From: an uncultured Bacteroidales bacterium
GTDB lineage: Bacteria; Bacteroidota; Bacteroidia; Bacteroidales; Paludibacteraceae
Length of the DNA: 45,998 nucleotides
Direction: 5' to 3'
Assembly: GCA_903911085.1 (NCBI GenBank)
Contig: CAIWCC010000068.1
Coordinates: 1-45,998, forward strand
Shown: positions 15,668 to 24,614 of the stretch, in pieces
How positions within the stretch are numbered: position 1 is the stretch's first letter
Layout of the letters: each line of letters begins with the position of its first letter
Notes under the pieces: generated by a model
Told to the model about the DNA's origin: nothing
Database searches by the model: none
Seen by the model: only the letters and a program-made list of their open reading frames with translations
Translations under genes and position numbers: made by a program

Positions 15668-18511
15668 TTACTCTCCAACTGATTGACAAGTACAAACCAG
15701 ATTACGATCACCAAAAGCATTATCTACTCGTGCCACATTTACCCAAAATTTATTTTCAGCAACATAAGCTGTTGGATAAGCTGCTTTTGCACGACTGTAT
15801 GAATGATTCCAATCGTCCGAAACTATAGCATATTCGGGATGTGGTGCATTCAACAATACATTATCAGTTTTGTCGGCTGTTCCATTTTCCACTTCTTTTA
15901 TTTCTTCATAAATTTGTAACATAGCTTCAGCAAAACGATTGAGTTCTGCCAACGATTCACTTTCGGTTGGCTCTATCATCAGCGTTCCATGCACAGGAAA
16001 CGAAAGGGTAGGAGCGTGGAAGCCATAGTCCATCAATCGTTTAGCTATGTCCGATTCGGTAACCCCAGAAGTAGCTTTAAAATTGCGAGCTTCCAAAATT
16101 AATTCGTGTCCTACGCGTCCTTTTTCGCCAGTATAAAGAATTCCGTAACTGTCTTTTAATTTTGCTGCTAAATAATTGGCATTTAAAATTGCAATTTTTG
16201 TCGATTGAGTTAATCCGGCTTCACCCATCATGCGGATATATCCATAAGTTATTAGAGTTACACTTGCGCTACCATGAGGAGCTGCCGAAACAGTATTTTC
16301 TCCAAAAAATTTGCTTGGTAAAAATGCAGCTAAATGTTCGGCTACACAAATTGGACCAACACCAGGACCACCACCACCATGGGGAATTGCAAAAGTTTTA
16401 TGAAGATTTAAGTGGCAAACATCTGCGCCAATAATTCCAGGGTTCGTGAGTCCCACTTGAGCATTCATATTGGCACCATCAAGGTAAACTTGTCCTCCAT
16501 TTTGGTGAATTGCATCACACATATCTTTAATATGTTCTTCAAAAATTCCGTGAGTTGAAGGGTACGTAATCATGCAACCCGCCAAGTTGTCTTTGTTGGC
16601 TTCTGCCTTTTCTTTCCAATCTATCCAATCGGTATTTCCACCTTCGTCGCATTTAACCACAACAATTTTAAAGCCTGCTTGTGCAGCACTTGCAGGGTTT
16701 GTACCGTGTGCCGATGCTGGTATTAACAATGTGTTGCGTTGCGTTTCGCCTTTGGATTTAAAGTAAGCACGAATGGCCATTAAACCAGCATATTCACCTG
16801 CTGCACCAGAATTGGGTTGTAGACTGCATGCCGCAAAACCTGTAATGGCTGTCAAATATCTTTCCAATTCAGAAATCATTTCGTTGTATCCTTCTGTTTG
16901 GTTGGCAGGTGCTAATGGATGAATTCCTCCAAATTCTGGACGACTCATTGGAAGCATTTCTGATGCTGCATTTAATTTCATAGTACACGAACCCAATGAA
17001 ATCATCGAATGTGTAAGCGAAATATCACGTCGCTCTAACTTTTTGATGTAACGCATCATTTCTGTTTCGCTATGAAACTTGCTAAATACTTCATTGGTTA
17101 GATATGTAGAAGTTCGCTCAAAGCTTTCGTCGAACGATTTTAAATCTTCTAAATCTTCTTCTTCGGCATACACAGCGAGGTTATCTACAGCTAAAGCAAG
17201 AATTTCGATTATTGTATTTAAGTCTTCAATATCAGTAGTTTCATCTATACTAATTCCTATTTCACCAGTTGCAAAATAATGAAAATTTACTTCATATTCT
17301 AATGCTATTGATTTAATTGTTTCTACACTAACTTCTTGTGGTAAGGTTATTTTTAATGTGTCGAAAAAGCTGTCATTAAACTGCGAATAACCATAAACTG
17401 GTAGAATTTCATTGATATATGTAGTAATTGCATGAATACGTTGTGCAATAGTTTTAATACCTTCGGCACCATGATATACGTTGTAGAAGCCTGCCATTGA
17501 AGCCAACAATGCTTGGGCTGTACAGATATTTGATGTTGCTTTTTCGCGTTTAATATGTTGTTCGCGAGTTTGCAAAGCCATTCGCAATGCAGTTTTACCA
17601 TTAGCATCTTTGCTAATTCCAATAATTCTACCAGGCATATCGCGTTTGAATTCTTCGCGAGTAGCAAAATATGCTGCCGATGGACCACCAAAACCCATTG
17701 GTATTCCCCAGCGTTGCGTAGATCCAAATACAATATCGGCGCCCCATTCACCCGGAGGTGTTAGTAGAGCTAAACTTAATATATCTGCAGCCACGGCAAC
17801 TTTGCACCCTACTGCATGGGCATCGTTTACAAATTCAGAATAATCCTCAATGCTTCCATTTGAATTCGGATATTGAATTATCGCTCCAAAATACTGATTT
17901 GTGAATTGATGATTTGAATAATCACCAATTTCCAATTTAATTCCTTGAGCTTCGGCGCGTGTATTTAAAACTGCAAGTGTTGATTCAAAAACATTTTCAT
18001 CTACAAAAAGGATATTAGCATTTGTTTTTACCTGTTCACGACTACGAAGATTGAGCATCATAGTGGCTGCTTCGGCACCTGCGGTTGCTTCGTCCAGTAA
18101 TGAAGCATTGGCTAGTGGCATAGCTGTGAAATCGGAAACTGCTGTTTGAAAATTTAGTAATGCTTCTAAACGACCTTGCGAAATTTCGGCTTGATAAGGT
18201 GTGTAGGAGGTGTACCAAGATGGATTTTCGAATACATTTCGTTGAATAACTGCTGGTGTACTAGTGTCGTACCAACCACGGCCTATATAGGAAGTAAATA
18301 ACTGATTTTTTGACGCAATTTCCGCAATATGTTTTGAATATTGACGCTCAGTAAGCGCTTCGGGCAATTCAATAGGTTCTGCTAAACGAATGGTAGCGGG
18401 AATTGTTTGTTCAATCAATTCATCGAGATTTTTTACTCCAATTGTTTGAAACATAATGGCTTCGTCTTGTTCTGAAATGCCAATGTGGCGTGCTTGCAGC
18501 AAGTCTTTCAT
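15668..18511 (-). CDS. gcvP: Glycine dehydrogenase (decarboxylating), P-protein
   Basis: This 947-residue single-chain P-protein of the glycine cleavage system decarboxylates glycine with pyridoxal phosphate and passes the aminomethyl group to the H-protein. The N-terminal half (RHIGISEQDEAIM, SYIGRGWYDTSTPAVIQRNVFENPSWYTSYTPYQAEISQGRLEALLNFQT) and the C-terminal half with the PLP lysine in HLNLHKTFAIPHGGGGPGVGP are both complete. The end (FGDRNLVCTC) is also family-typical. gcvT and gcvH are not adjacent. pdxH, which makes PLP, lies divergently upstream, although a functional link is only suggestive. Confidence 0.97.
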   Translation of the reverse strand: MKDLLQARHIGISEQDEAIMFQTIGVKNLDELIEQTIPATIRLAEPIELPEALTERQYSKHIAEIASKNQLFTSYIGRGWYDTSTPAVIQRNVFENPSWYTSYTPYQAEISQGRLEALLNFQTAVSDFTAMPLANASLLDEATAGAEAATMMLNLRSREQVKTNANILFVDENVFESTLAVLNTRAEAQGIKLEIGDYSNHQFTNQYFGAIIQYPNSNGSIEDYSEFVNDAHAVGCKVAVAADILSLALLTPPGEWGADIVFGSTQRWGIPMGFGGPSAAYFATREEFKRDMPGRIIGISKDANGKTALRMALQTREQHIKREKATSNICTAQALLASMAGFYNVYHGAEGIKTIAQRIHAITTYINEILPVYGYSQFNDSFFDTLKITLPQEVSVETIKSIALEYEVNFHYFATGEIGISIDETTDIEDLNTIIEILALAVDNLAVYAEEEDLEDLKSFDESFERTSTYLTNEVFSKFHSETEMMRYIKKLERRDISLTHSMISLGSCTMKLNAASEMLPMSRPEFGGIHPLAPANQTEGYNEMISELERYLTAITGFAACSLQPNSGAAGEYAGLMAIRAYFKSKGETQRNTLLIPASAHGTNPASAAQAGFKIVVVKCDEGGNTDWIDWKEKAEANKDNLAGCMITYPSTHGIFEEHIKDMCDAIHQNGGQVYLDGANMNAQVGLTNPGIIGADVCHLNLHKTFAIPHGGGGPGVGPICVAEHLAAFLPSKFFGENTVSAAPHGSASVTLITYGYIRMMGEAGLTQSTKIAILNANYLAAKLKDSYGILYTGEKGRVGHELILEARNFKATSGVTESDIAKRLMDYGFHAPTLSFPVHGTLMIEPTESESLAELNRFAEAMLQIYEEIKEVENGTADKTDNVLLNAPHPEYAIVSDDWNHSYSRAKAAYPTAYVAENKFWVNVARVDNAFGDRNLVCTCQSVGE

Positions 18512-18540
18512 AAAGATATTTTTTTTATTTTTTTGTGCCC

Positions 18541-18548
18541 CAAAAGTA
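18541..18548 (-). promoter_or_regulatory. -7 element of gcvP
   Basis: On the minus strand this reads TACTTTTG, 30 bp before the gcvP start. No clear -33 was found. The remaining part of the 245-bp divergent gap to pdxH shows no other element I can support. Confidence 0.4.
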
Positions 18549-18756
18549 CTCTAATCTTTTGTAAAATGACTTGAAAAAAATGAAAAGATATGAACAAAAT
18601 ATGACTTTTCTTACAAGTTTAACTTTAGTTTTTATAGCTTTATAAATGATAAAATATCAAAATGTAAAGTTATTTCACTGACTTAATAAACCATATCATT
18701 AGTAAATTGTTTTGTTTCCAAAAGGAAAATTATATAAAATATAATTCAATTAAAAT

Positions 18757-19386
18757 ATGCTTAGAGATATACGAAAACAGTATTTGTTTTCTTCATTGGA
18801 TGAACAAAATATGCAAAATAATCCAATTCTTCAATTTGAAATGTGGTTACATGATGCCATCGAAGGTGAACAATTAGAGCCAACGGCTATGATTATTAGT
18901 ACTGTTGATGAGGATTTTAAATCGCATTCAAGAGTTGTTCTGTTAAAAGAACTTTCAAGTCAAGGATTTGTATTCTATTCCAATTACGAAAGCCATAAAG
19001 CACAGCAGATTGACCAAAATAATCATGTTTCGTTGGTGTTTTTTTGGCCAACTTTGGAGAGACAAGTAAGAGTTGAAGGAATAATTGAGAAATTGAATGA
19101 TACTATATCGACAACCTATTTTAAAACTCGACCAATTGACAGTCAGTTAGGAGCTTGGGCATCTCCTCAATCAAAAGTCATTGCTTCTCATGATTTTCTA
19201 GAGCAGCAATTCCTTTTTTATCAACAAAAATTTGATATTGATGTGCCAAAACCAAAACATTGGGGAGGATATTTGATCAAGCCTACTAGCATTGAATTTT
19301 GGCAAGGACGAGCAAATCGATTACACGACCGTTTGTTGTACACTTTCGATAATGATGTTTGGAAGCTTTGCAGATTGGCACCATAA
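18757..19386 (+). CDS. pdxH: Pyridoxamine 5'-phosphate oxidase
   Basis: This 209-residue FMN enzyme oxidises pyridoxine or pyridoxamine 5'-phosphate to PLP. Motifs are EPTAMIISTVDEDFKSHSRVVLLKELSSQGFVFYSNYESHKAQQI (FMN contact region, residues about 44-88), LERQVRVEGIIEKL, RPIDSQLGAWASPQS, and the C-terminal signature WGGYLIKPTSIEFWQGRANRLHDRLLY ending in CRLAP. The length and start are standard. Confidence 0.97.
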   Translation: MLRDIRKQYLFSSLDEQNMQNNPILQFEMWLHDAIEGEQLEPTAMIISTVDEDFKSHSRVVLLKELSSQGFVFYSNYESHKAQQIDQNNHVSLVFFWPTLERQVRVEGIIEKLNDTISTTYFKTRPIDSQLGAWASPQSKVIASHDFLEQQFLFYQQKFDIDVPKPKHWGGYLIKPTSIEFWQGRANRLHDRLLYTFDNDVWKLCRLAP

Positions 19387-19586
19387 AAACTTCAAATATT
19401 ATCAATTCTACTATATCAAATTTGAAAGTGAAGCATACAGCACCAGATTGCTATTGTTGGCAGGATGATAAATATTTTTATCATGTTTAACTTTAACATA
19501 GTAGAATTAATTAGAAATAATAATGTAAATAATCAAAGTCGTTTTAATGAAAAAAAATAATAATAGAGAATTTGAAAAAAAAACAG

Positions 19587-19594
19587 TAATTTTG
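19587..19594 (+). promoter_or_regulatory. -7 element before lgt
   Basis: TAATTTTG fits TAnnTTTG, 77 bp before the lgt ATG. A TTTG at 19571-19574 is too close to be a normal -33. The rest of the 284-bp gap shows nothing else. Confidence 0.35.
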
Positions 19595-19670
19595 CGATGT
19601 AAAATGCTTTTTGAAAAATTACTTCAAAGATTTTAATCATAGGATTTTTTTATAAAAAATACTCGTTATT

Positions 19671-20516
19671 ATGCTATTAAATTTTATTACTTGGAATGTT
19701 GATCCAGCATTTCTTCATTTAGGACCACTTACTATTCGTTGGTATGGCTTAATGTGGGCTTTAGGTATTTATGCTACATTGTGGATAACTACAAAAATCT
19801 TCAAAAATGAGAAACTTCCTGATGCATGGGTTGATAAGTTGTTTATGTACACGGTTATAGGTGCAATTGTTGGCGCTAGATTAGGTCATTGTTTATTTTA
19901 TGAATGGCAATTATTACCAGAACCAACCACTTTTCTAGGAATAACGTTTAAATATGGAAATCACTATTTGTCCAAGCCGTGGGAGCTATTGTATATTTGG
20001 CATGGAGGTTTGGCAAGCCATGGAGGAGCAATTGGAATTTTGATTGCCATGATTTTATTTAATAAAAATGTTTCTAAAAAGGGAATTGTTTGGATTTTCG
20101 ATAGGTTGTTAATTGGGGTCTGTTTGTGTGGTGCAGCCATTCGATTTGGAAATTTAATGAATTCTGAAATCTATGGTAGTGCTACTTCACTTCCTTGGGG
20201 TTTTATTTTTGTTCGCACAGGTGAAACAATTCCCATGCATCCAACTCAAATATATGAAATGATTTATTGTTTGGTTACTTTTGCAATAATGTGGTGGCTT
20301 TATTGGAAAAAAGAAGCTTATAAAAAGAGTGGCTTGCTTTTTGGAATTTTTCTCATTGGTGTATGGGGGTCACGTTTTGCTTTGGAATTTATAAAAAATA
20401 ACCAAGAAGCTTTTGAATCTAATTTGATTTTAAATATGGGTCAATGGTTAAGTTTACCATTCGTAATTTGGGGTATTGGTTTGATTATTAGAAGCTTTAG
20501 AACGCAATTAAAATAG
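19671..20516 (+). CDS. lgt: Prolipoprotein diacylglyceryl transferase
   Basis: This 281-residue inner-membrane enzyme transfers diacylglycerol from phosphatidylglycerol to the lipobox cysteine. About seven hydrophobic segments are visible. Family motifs include GPLTIRWYGLMWALGIY, GAIVGARLGHCLFYEW, HGGLASHGGAIG (the H-G-G signature), GAAIRFGNLMNSEIYG and HPTQIYE. The next gene (GT90 family) starts 14 bp later, so co-transcription is likely. Confidence 0.97.
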   Translation: MLLNFITWNVDPAFLHLGPLTIRWYGLMWALGIYATLWITTKIFKNEKLPDAWVDKLFMYTVIGAIVGARLGHCLFYEWQLLPEPTTFLGITFKYGNHYLSKPWELLYIWHGGLASHGGAIGILIAMILFNKNVSKKGIVWIFDRLLIGVCLCGAAIRFGNLMNSEIYGSATSLPWGFIFVRTGETIPMHPTQIYEMIYCLVTFAIMWWLYWKKEAYKKSGLLFGIFLIGVWGSRFALEFIKNNQEAFESNLILNMGQWLSLPFVIWGIGLIIRSFRTQLK

Positions 20517-20529
20517 AAAAATTTGATTT

Positions 20530-21498
20530 ATGTTTGAAAATATTAAACGTCTCTCCTTTAAGCACAAGAATAATAAAGTATGGTATTATACTCTTAATCA
20601 CGCTCGTAGATTTTTTCCAAGTTCGATTTTTGAAAGTAGATTGGATAAAAAATTGGCAACAATTAAGAATTTCGATATGAATTATATTCAGAAGCGTGTA
20701 GATTATTATAATCGATTAAAAGAAACTGTTGACTTATCAAATAAATCAGAACCAATTTCTAACTTAATTCACCATAAAAAATTGACAGTTTATCATTTTG
20801 ATACTTATGAATTTATACGTTATTTCAAACAAAGTCTAAGAGCTTTTTTTGTGTTTGGGGATGTTATTCATGTACCAGATGAACCTGCAATTGTAAAAAG
20901 CCGTCCAATTGAAGGAAATGTAGCTAATTCAGTTGTTCTTAAGCTTGAAAAAATGCGCCACTTTCTATTTTTAAATGATAAAAAATCATTTGAATCCAAA
21001 AAAAACATGATGGTTGGACGAAATAAAGCGCAACAACCACATCGGATAAAATTTTTGGAAATGTATTTTAACCATCCAATGTGTAATATTGGTCAAGTAA
21101 ATAGAGATCGAAATCTACAATTTATTAACAAGCGAATGACCATAAGTGAGCATTTAGAGTATAAGTTTATTCTTTGTTTAGAAGGCTGGGATGTGGCAAG
21201 TAATCTAAAGTGGGTAATGTCCTCCAATTCGTTGGCCGTAATGACAAAGCCTAAGTATGAAACATGGTTTATGGAAGGTACTCTGATTCCAAATTATCAT
21301 TATGTGCTAATTAATGATGATTATTCTGATCTAGAAGAGCGGTTAAATTATTACATTCTACATACCGATGAAGCATTGAAAATTATTCAAAATGCTCATG
21401 AATATCAAAAGCAATTCAAGAATAAAAATCAGGAAGATTTGATTTCTTTATTGGTGCTAAAAAAGTATTTTGAGAAAACAGGTCAAATAATTCATTAA
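20530..21498 (+). CDS. CAP10-like glycosyltransferase (GT90 family)
   Basis: This 322-residue protein resembles the CAP10/GT90 glycosyltransferases that modify lipopolysaccharide or capsule. The most telling segment is YKFILCLEGWDVASNLKWVMSSNSLAVM (about residues 215-245), equivalent to the family's conserved donor-binding G-x-x-x-S-x-x-x-x-x-L-x-S-x-S-L block, followed by FMEGTLIPNYHYVLINDDYSDLEERL. MMVGRNKAQQPHRIKFLEMYFNHP is the other family-like block. It lies between lgt and a PAP2 phosphatase and may act on envelope glycans. The sugar donor and acceptor are unknown. Confidence 0.75.
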   Translation: MFENIKRLSFKHKNNKVWYYTLNHARRFFPSSIFESRLDKKLATIKNFDMNYIQKRVDYYNRLKETVDLSNKSEPISNLIHHKKLTVYHFDTYEFIRYFKQSLRAFFVFGDVIHVPDEPAIVKSRPIEGNVANSVVLKLEKMRHFLFLNDKKSFESKKNMMVGRNKAQQPHRIKFLEMYFNHPMCNIGQVNRDRNLQFINKRMTISEHLEYKFILCLEGWDVASNLKWVMSSNSLAVMTKPKYETWFMEGTLIPNYHYVLINDDYSDLEERLNYYILHTDEALKIIQNAHEYQKQFKNKNQEDLISLLVLKKYFEKTGQIIH

Positions 21499-21556
21499 AA
21501 TTGAATTTGTTATAATGAAACTAGTATCTCAAAAAATGAATAACAGATTTTTAATA

Positions 21557-22324
21557 ATGCGTAAACATCTAATTACTCTACTAATTATTATTTTTTCATC
21601 TAGCTTAGTTGCTCAAAATGACACTTTGTTTAGTGACTCCATTCACAACCATGATAATTTGAAATGGTATAAATCAAAATACATAAAACAGAGTATAGTT
21701 CCAATTGGTTTGGCAGCATCGAGTTTAACTATTTTGGCAATTCCAAATTTGAAAGTGAATTTGCAAAATAAATTAAATTGGAACAATCAGGCAAATGCTA
21801 ATTATATCGATTTAGGAGATGATTATGTTCGTTATGCGCCTGCTGTGGCTGCTTACATATTAAGTGATGCACTTTCAGATTATGGTTTTAGATCTAAACA
21901 TAAGTTTATCGACCGTTCGTTAATTTTGACGGCTGCCTATATTGCCAGCGATTTTGTAGTTTATAATACCAAAAATATAGTTAAAGAAACACGTCCAGAT
22001 GGTGCTGAAAAAACATCAATGCCTTCGCAACATACAGCAATGGCTTTTGTGGCAGCAACTTTTTTAGATCATGAATTAGGACATATAAGCCCTTGGATTT
22101 CTGTTGGAGGTTATGCAGCAGCAAGTTATGTTGGGTATGCTAGAATTGCACGAAATGCACATTTTACCAGCGATGTTTTGATGGGAGCGGCAGTAGGTAT
22201 TTTAATGACTAATGCCACTTATTGGGCTTATGATGGCGTAATGAATTTGTTTCCGGGTAAGATGACTGTTTCTCCGATTGTTGATTTGCAACAAAAAGGA
22301 GTCTATGTATGTTATAAATTTTGA
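21557..22324 (+). CDS. PAP2 superfamily phosphatase, secreted or membrane
   Basis: From the ATG at 21557 the protein has 255 residues, with a signal peptide (MRKHLITLLIIIFSSSLVAQ). In-frame ATGs at 21515 and 21536 exist but would add residues before an otherwise ideal signal. The three PAP2 acid-phosphatase motifs are present: KETRPDG (K-x6-RP), PSQHTAMAF (PSGH variant with Gln) and ARIARNAHFTSDVLMGA (xR-x5-H-x3-D). A role in lipid phosphate or undecaprenyl pyrophosphate turnover is possible. It sits between the GT90 gene and menG. Confidence 0.85.
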   Translation: MRKHLITLLIIIFSSSLVAQNDTLFSDSIHNHDNLKWYKSKYIKQSIVPIGLAASSLTILAIPNLKVNLQNKLNWNNQANANYIDLGDDYVRYAPAVAAYILSDALSDYGFRSKHKFIDRSLILTAAYIASDFVVYNTKNIVKETRPDGAEKTSMPSQHTAMAFVAATFLDHELGHISPWISVGGYAAASYVGYARIARNAHFTSDVLMGAAVGILMTNATYWAYDGVMNLFPGKMTVSPIVDLQQKGVYVCYKF

Positions 22325-22397
22325 AAATGCTATTTTTATAGTGTAATTTGTTGGTATTCAAGTTTTTTTTTTGTGCTAAAGATTTAATAAAGTTATT

Positions 22398-23153
22398 ATG
22401 AGCGAAAGTAAAAATTTTGTCGATTATACAAAAGTAAAACCTTATAATCAAGAGGAGGAAAAAACTGTACAATTGGCGAGAATGTTTAATAAAATATCAG
22501 ACAAATACGATAAATTCAATGATATTATGTCATGGGGAATGGCACGTATATGGCGCAAACAATCTTTGTTGACCCTTAAAAAATACAACCCTAAACTGAT
22601 ACTTGACATTGCAGCAGGTACAGCGGATATGTGTATAAAATCCTATCAGTATTTAAAACCAGAACATGTTACCGGAGTTGATATTTCCGATAAAATGTTG
22701 GAAATGGGGCGTGTAAAGGTGTCAAATGCAAATTTGAATGATAAAATAGATTTGCAAGTTCAAGATTGTTCATCGTTGACTTTTGCGGATGAAAGTTTCG
22801 ATGCAGTAACAATTGCTTTTGGTATTCGTAATTTTGAAAAATTAAATGAAAGTTTAATGCAAATTCATAGGGTTTTAAAACCTAAAGGTCATTTGTTGAT
22901 TTTGGAAATGAATGAGCCCAAAAAGGGGCTCTTGTTGAAAGGATATCAACTCTATACCAGAATCTTTGTACAAATGACTTCAAAATTGCTTTCAAGCGAT
23001 AAGGTGGCTTACGACTATCTTCAAGCTTCGATGCATGCTTTTCCCAATGGTGAACTATTAATTGATATTTTGGGTAAAAATAGCTTTAAGCTAAGTACTT
23101 ACAGAAAATTTACTTATGGTGTTTGTAGTATGTATTTGGTTGAAAAAATTTAG
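22398..23153 (+). CDS. menG: Demethylmenaquinone methyltransferase
   Basis: This 251-residue SAM-dependent methyltransferase of the UbiE/MenG family performs the last step of menaquinone synthesis. Visible are the family block VQLARMFNKISDKYDKFNDIMSWGMARIWRK, SAM motif I LILDIAAGTADMCIK (about residues 68-82), FADESFDAVTIAFGIRNFEKL, and FKLSTYRKFTYGVCSMYLVEK at the end. Bacteroidota use menaquinone, so menG is the better name than ubiE. Its stop codon overlaps that of the convergent gene at 23150-23153. Confidence 0.95.
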   Translation: MSESKNFVDYTKVKPYNQEEEKTVQLARMFNKISDKYDKFNDIMSWGMARIWRKQSLLTLKKYNPKLILDIAAGTADMCIKSYQYLKPEHVTGVDISDKMLEMGRVKVSNANLNDKIDLQVQDCSSLTFADESFDAVTIAFGIRNFEKLNESLMQIHRVLKPKGHLLILEMNEPKKGLLLKGYQLYTRIFVQMTSKLLSSDKVAYDYLQASMHAFPNGELLIDILGKNSFKLSTYRKFTYGVCSMYLVEKI

Positions 23154-24448
23154 TTCCCTTTTCCACGTAGCAAATTGATATCTCCTTTTTTCGTAACTGT
23201 TGATAAAACTGCTGGATCTGGATTCTTAGGATCTAAACCATATCCAGATGCTTTTATAACGTAAAAATATGGTCCAGGACTAGCTTTTTTTCCATTAATA
23301 TTGCCATCCCAACCTTTTTGAGGATCGTTCCAATAAAACACTCTGCGTCCCCAGCGATTAAAAACCCAAGCTTCAAAACTTACAAGTGATTTGTATGCAA
23401 CTCTAAATTCGTCGTTCATACCATCACCGTTAGGCGTAAATACATTTGGAACAAAAAGTGCTGATTCTGTAACAGTTACAGTTATCGAATCTGTATCATC
23501 GCATTTTTGATTACTTGCTTTCAACTTTACTGTATAAACACCAGCTTCGGTAAATGTGTACCGATGTTCTTTATCTCTTCGATTGATTAACAGCTGTTTG
23601 TTTTTGAAAATATCCCAATTGTAGTATAAAGTTGATGGTTCGTTGGCATTGCTCAAAAATTGTATATCAATTGGTCCAGAAAAATTAATTTCCTTTTTTT
23701 GCATTGGTGCATCAGCCTCATTGTTTTTATCCCTTTCGCGTGAAGCTATAAGCGTAGTTATATGACATTTAACAGCCACTGTGGTATACGATGAACTTGT
23801 TTTGGTGTATGGTTGCAATCCTAAATCTGCAGCGTATTGATCACCAGATATAATGAATTCAGTGTTACAAAGCGGAGTCGGAATCAATAATTCCGAAGTT
23901 GGTAAAATAATGGTTTGAGTTGTGTCAATTTCTGTCCATTTATCGTTGCTCCAACTTAAAGTTTTATATTTAACTGTAAATTCTCTATCCAAAATGTGAC
24001 TTATATTATCTGGTGTACAATAATTTAAAGGAATATTTGTACTATAATTGAATTTTACACTTTCGCAGGGTTTATCTTGACTTAAATTGTAGTCAAAAGT
24101 ACTGAAAACTGGTAGGTGTTTTTGATAATCGATGACCCAAATGTATGTTTTTTTTCCATTTGCCACAAAAACATAACCTGTAGAATCTTTGATATTTGTA
24201 AGTTCTGGGAAATAGTTACTTGTATTTGTAATAGTTTCCGAATATTTAAACCAATTGGCTGTCGAGGCGGTTCCAGTATATTTTATTGTGTCTGTTGCTG
24301 TTATTCCGTTGTACATAAATATATTAACGGTATCTCTACGACTGTTTGTTATTTTCTGATATGTTTTATAATTTCCTGTAGCAGTAAATTGTGCAATTAA
24401 AAAGTTGGTTGCCAAGAGTAGGCAAAAAGTTAATTTAAGTTTTTTCAT
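23150..24448 (-). CDS. T9SS-exported protein with gliding-type C-terminal domain
   Basis: From the start at 24448 (minus) the protein has about 432 residues. It has a signal peptide (MKKLKLTFCLLLATNFLIAQ), a unique N-terminal region, and a PKD-like segment around residues 240-325 (YYNWDIFKNKQLLINRRDKEHRYTFTEAGVYTVKLKASNQKC). The C-terminal domain (LFVPNVFTPNGDGMNDEFRV ... VFNRWGRRVFYWNDPQKGWDGNINGKKASPGPYFYVI) is the CHU_C or type B sorting domain of type IX secretion. It is predicted to reach the cell surface or medium. The N-terminal region is unrecognised. Convergent with menG. Confidence 0.85.
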   Translation of the reverse strand: MKKLKLTFCLLLATNFLIAQFTATGNYKTYQKITNSRRDTVNIFMYNGITATDTIKYTGTASTANWFKYSETITNTSNYFPELTNIKDSTGYVFVANGKKTYIWVIDYQKHLPVFSTFDYNLSQDKPCESVKFNYSTNIPLNYCTPDNISHILDREFTVKYKTLSWSNDKWTEIDTTQTIILPTSELLIPTPLCNTEFIISGDQYAADLGLQPYTKTSSSYTTVAVKCHITTLIASRERDKNNEADAPMQKKEINFSGPIDIQFLSNANEPSTLYYNWDIFKNKQLLINRRDKEHRYTFTEAGVYTVKLKASNQKCDDTDSITVTVTESALFVPNVFTPNGDGMNDEFRVAYKSLVSFEAWVFNRWGRRVFYWNDPQKGWDGNINGKKASPGPYFYVIKASGYGLDPKNPDPAVLSTVTKKGDINLLRGKGN

Positions 24449-24548
24449 TTGAAGTAGAATCAAAAAATTGTCTTGTTTTTTTTACGTATGCAAATGTACA
24501 TCTTTCTTATCAATAACAAAAAAAATACTGAATTATTACTCTAATTCA

Positions 24549-24577
24549 TTTGATGAATTATATTTTTTGTACTTTTG
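24549..24577 (+). promoter_or_regulatory. Promoter of the LysM gene
   Basis: TACTTTTG (24570-24577) is a good -7 element, with TTTG at 24549-24552 but at only 17 bp spacing. It lies downstream of the start of the long open frame (24468), so the ATG at 24615 with its signal peptide is the proper start. Confidence 0.5.
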
Positions 24578-24614
24578 CATTCCAATTTACAATTCCATTG
24601 CTAACAGTGATTTT

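Noticed and set aside
24468-24614. 49-residue N-terminal extension of the LysM protein
   Set aside because: It precedes a promoter (24570-24577) and a normal signal peptide at 24615, and the residues look like translated AT-rich intergenic DNA.
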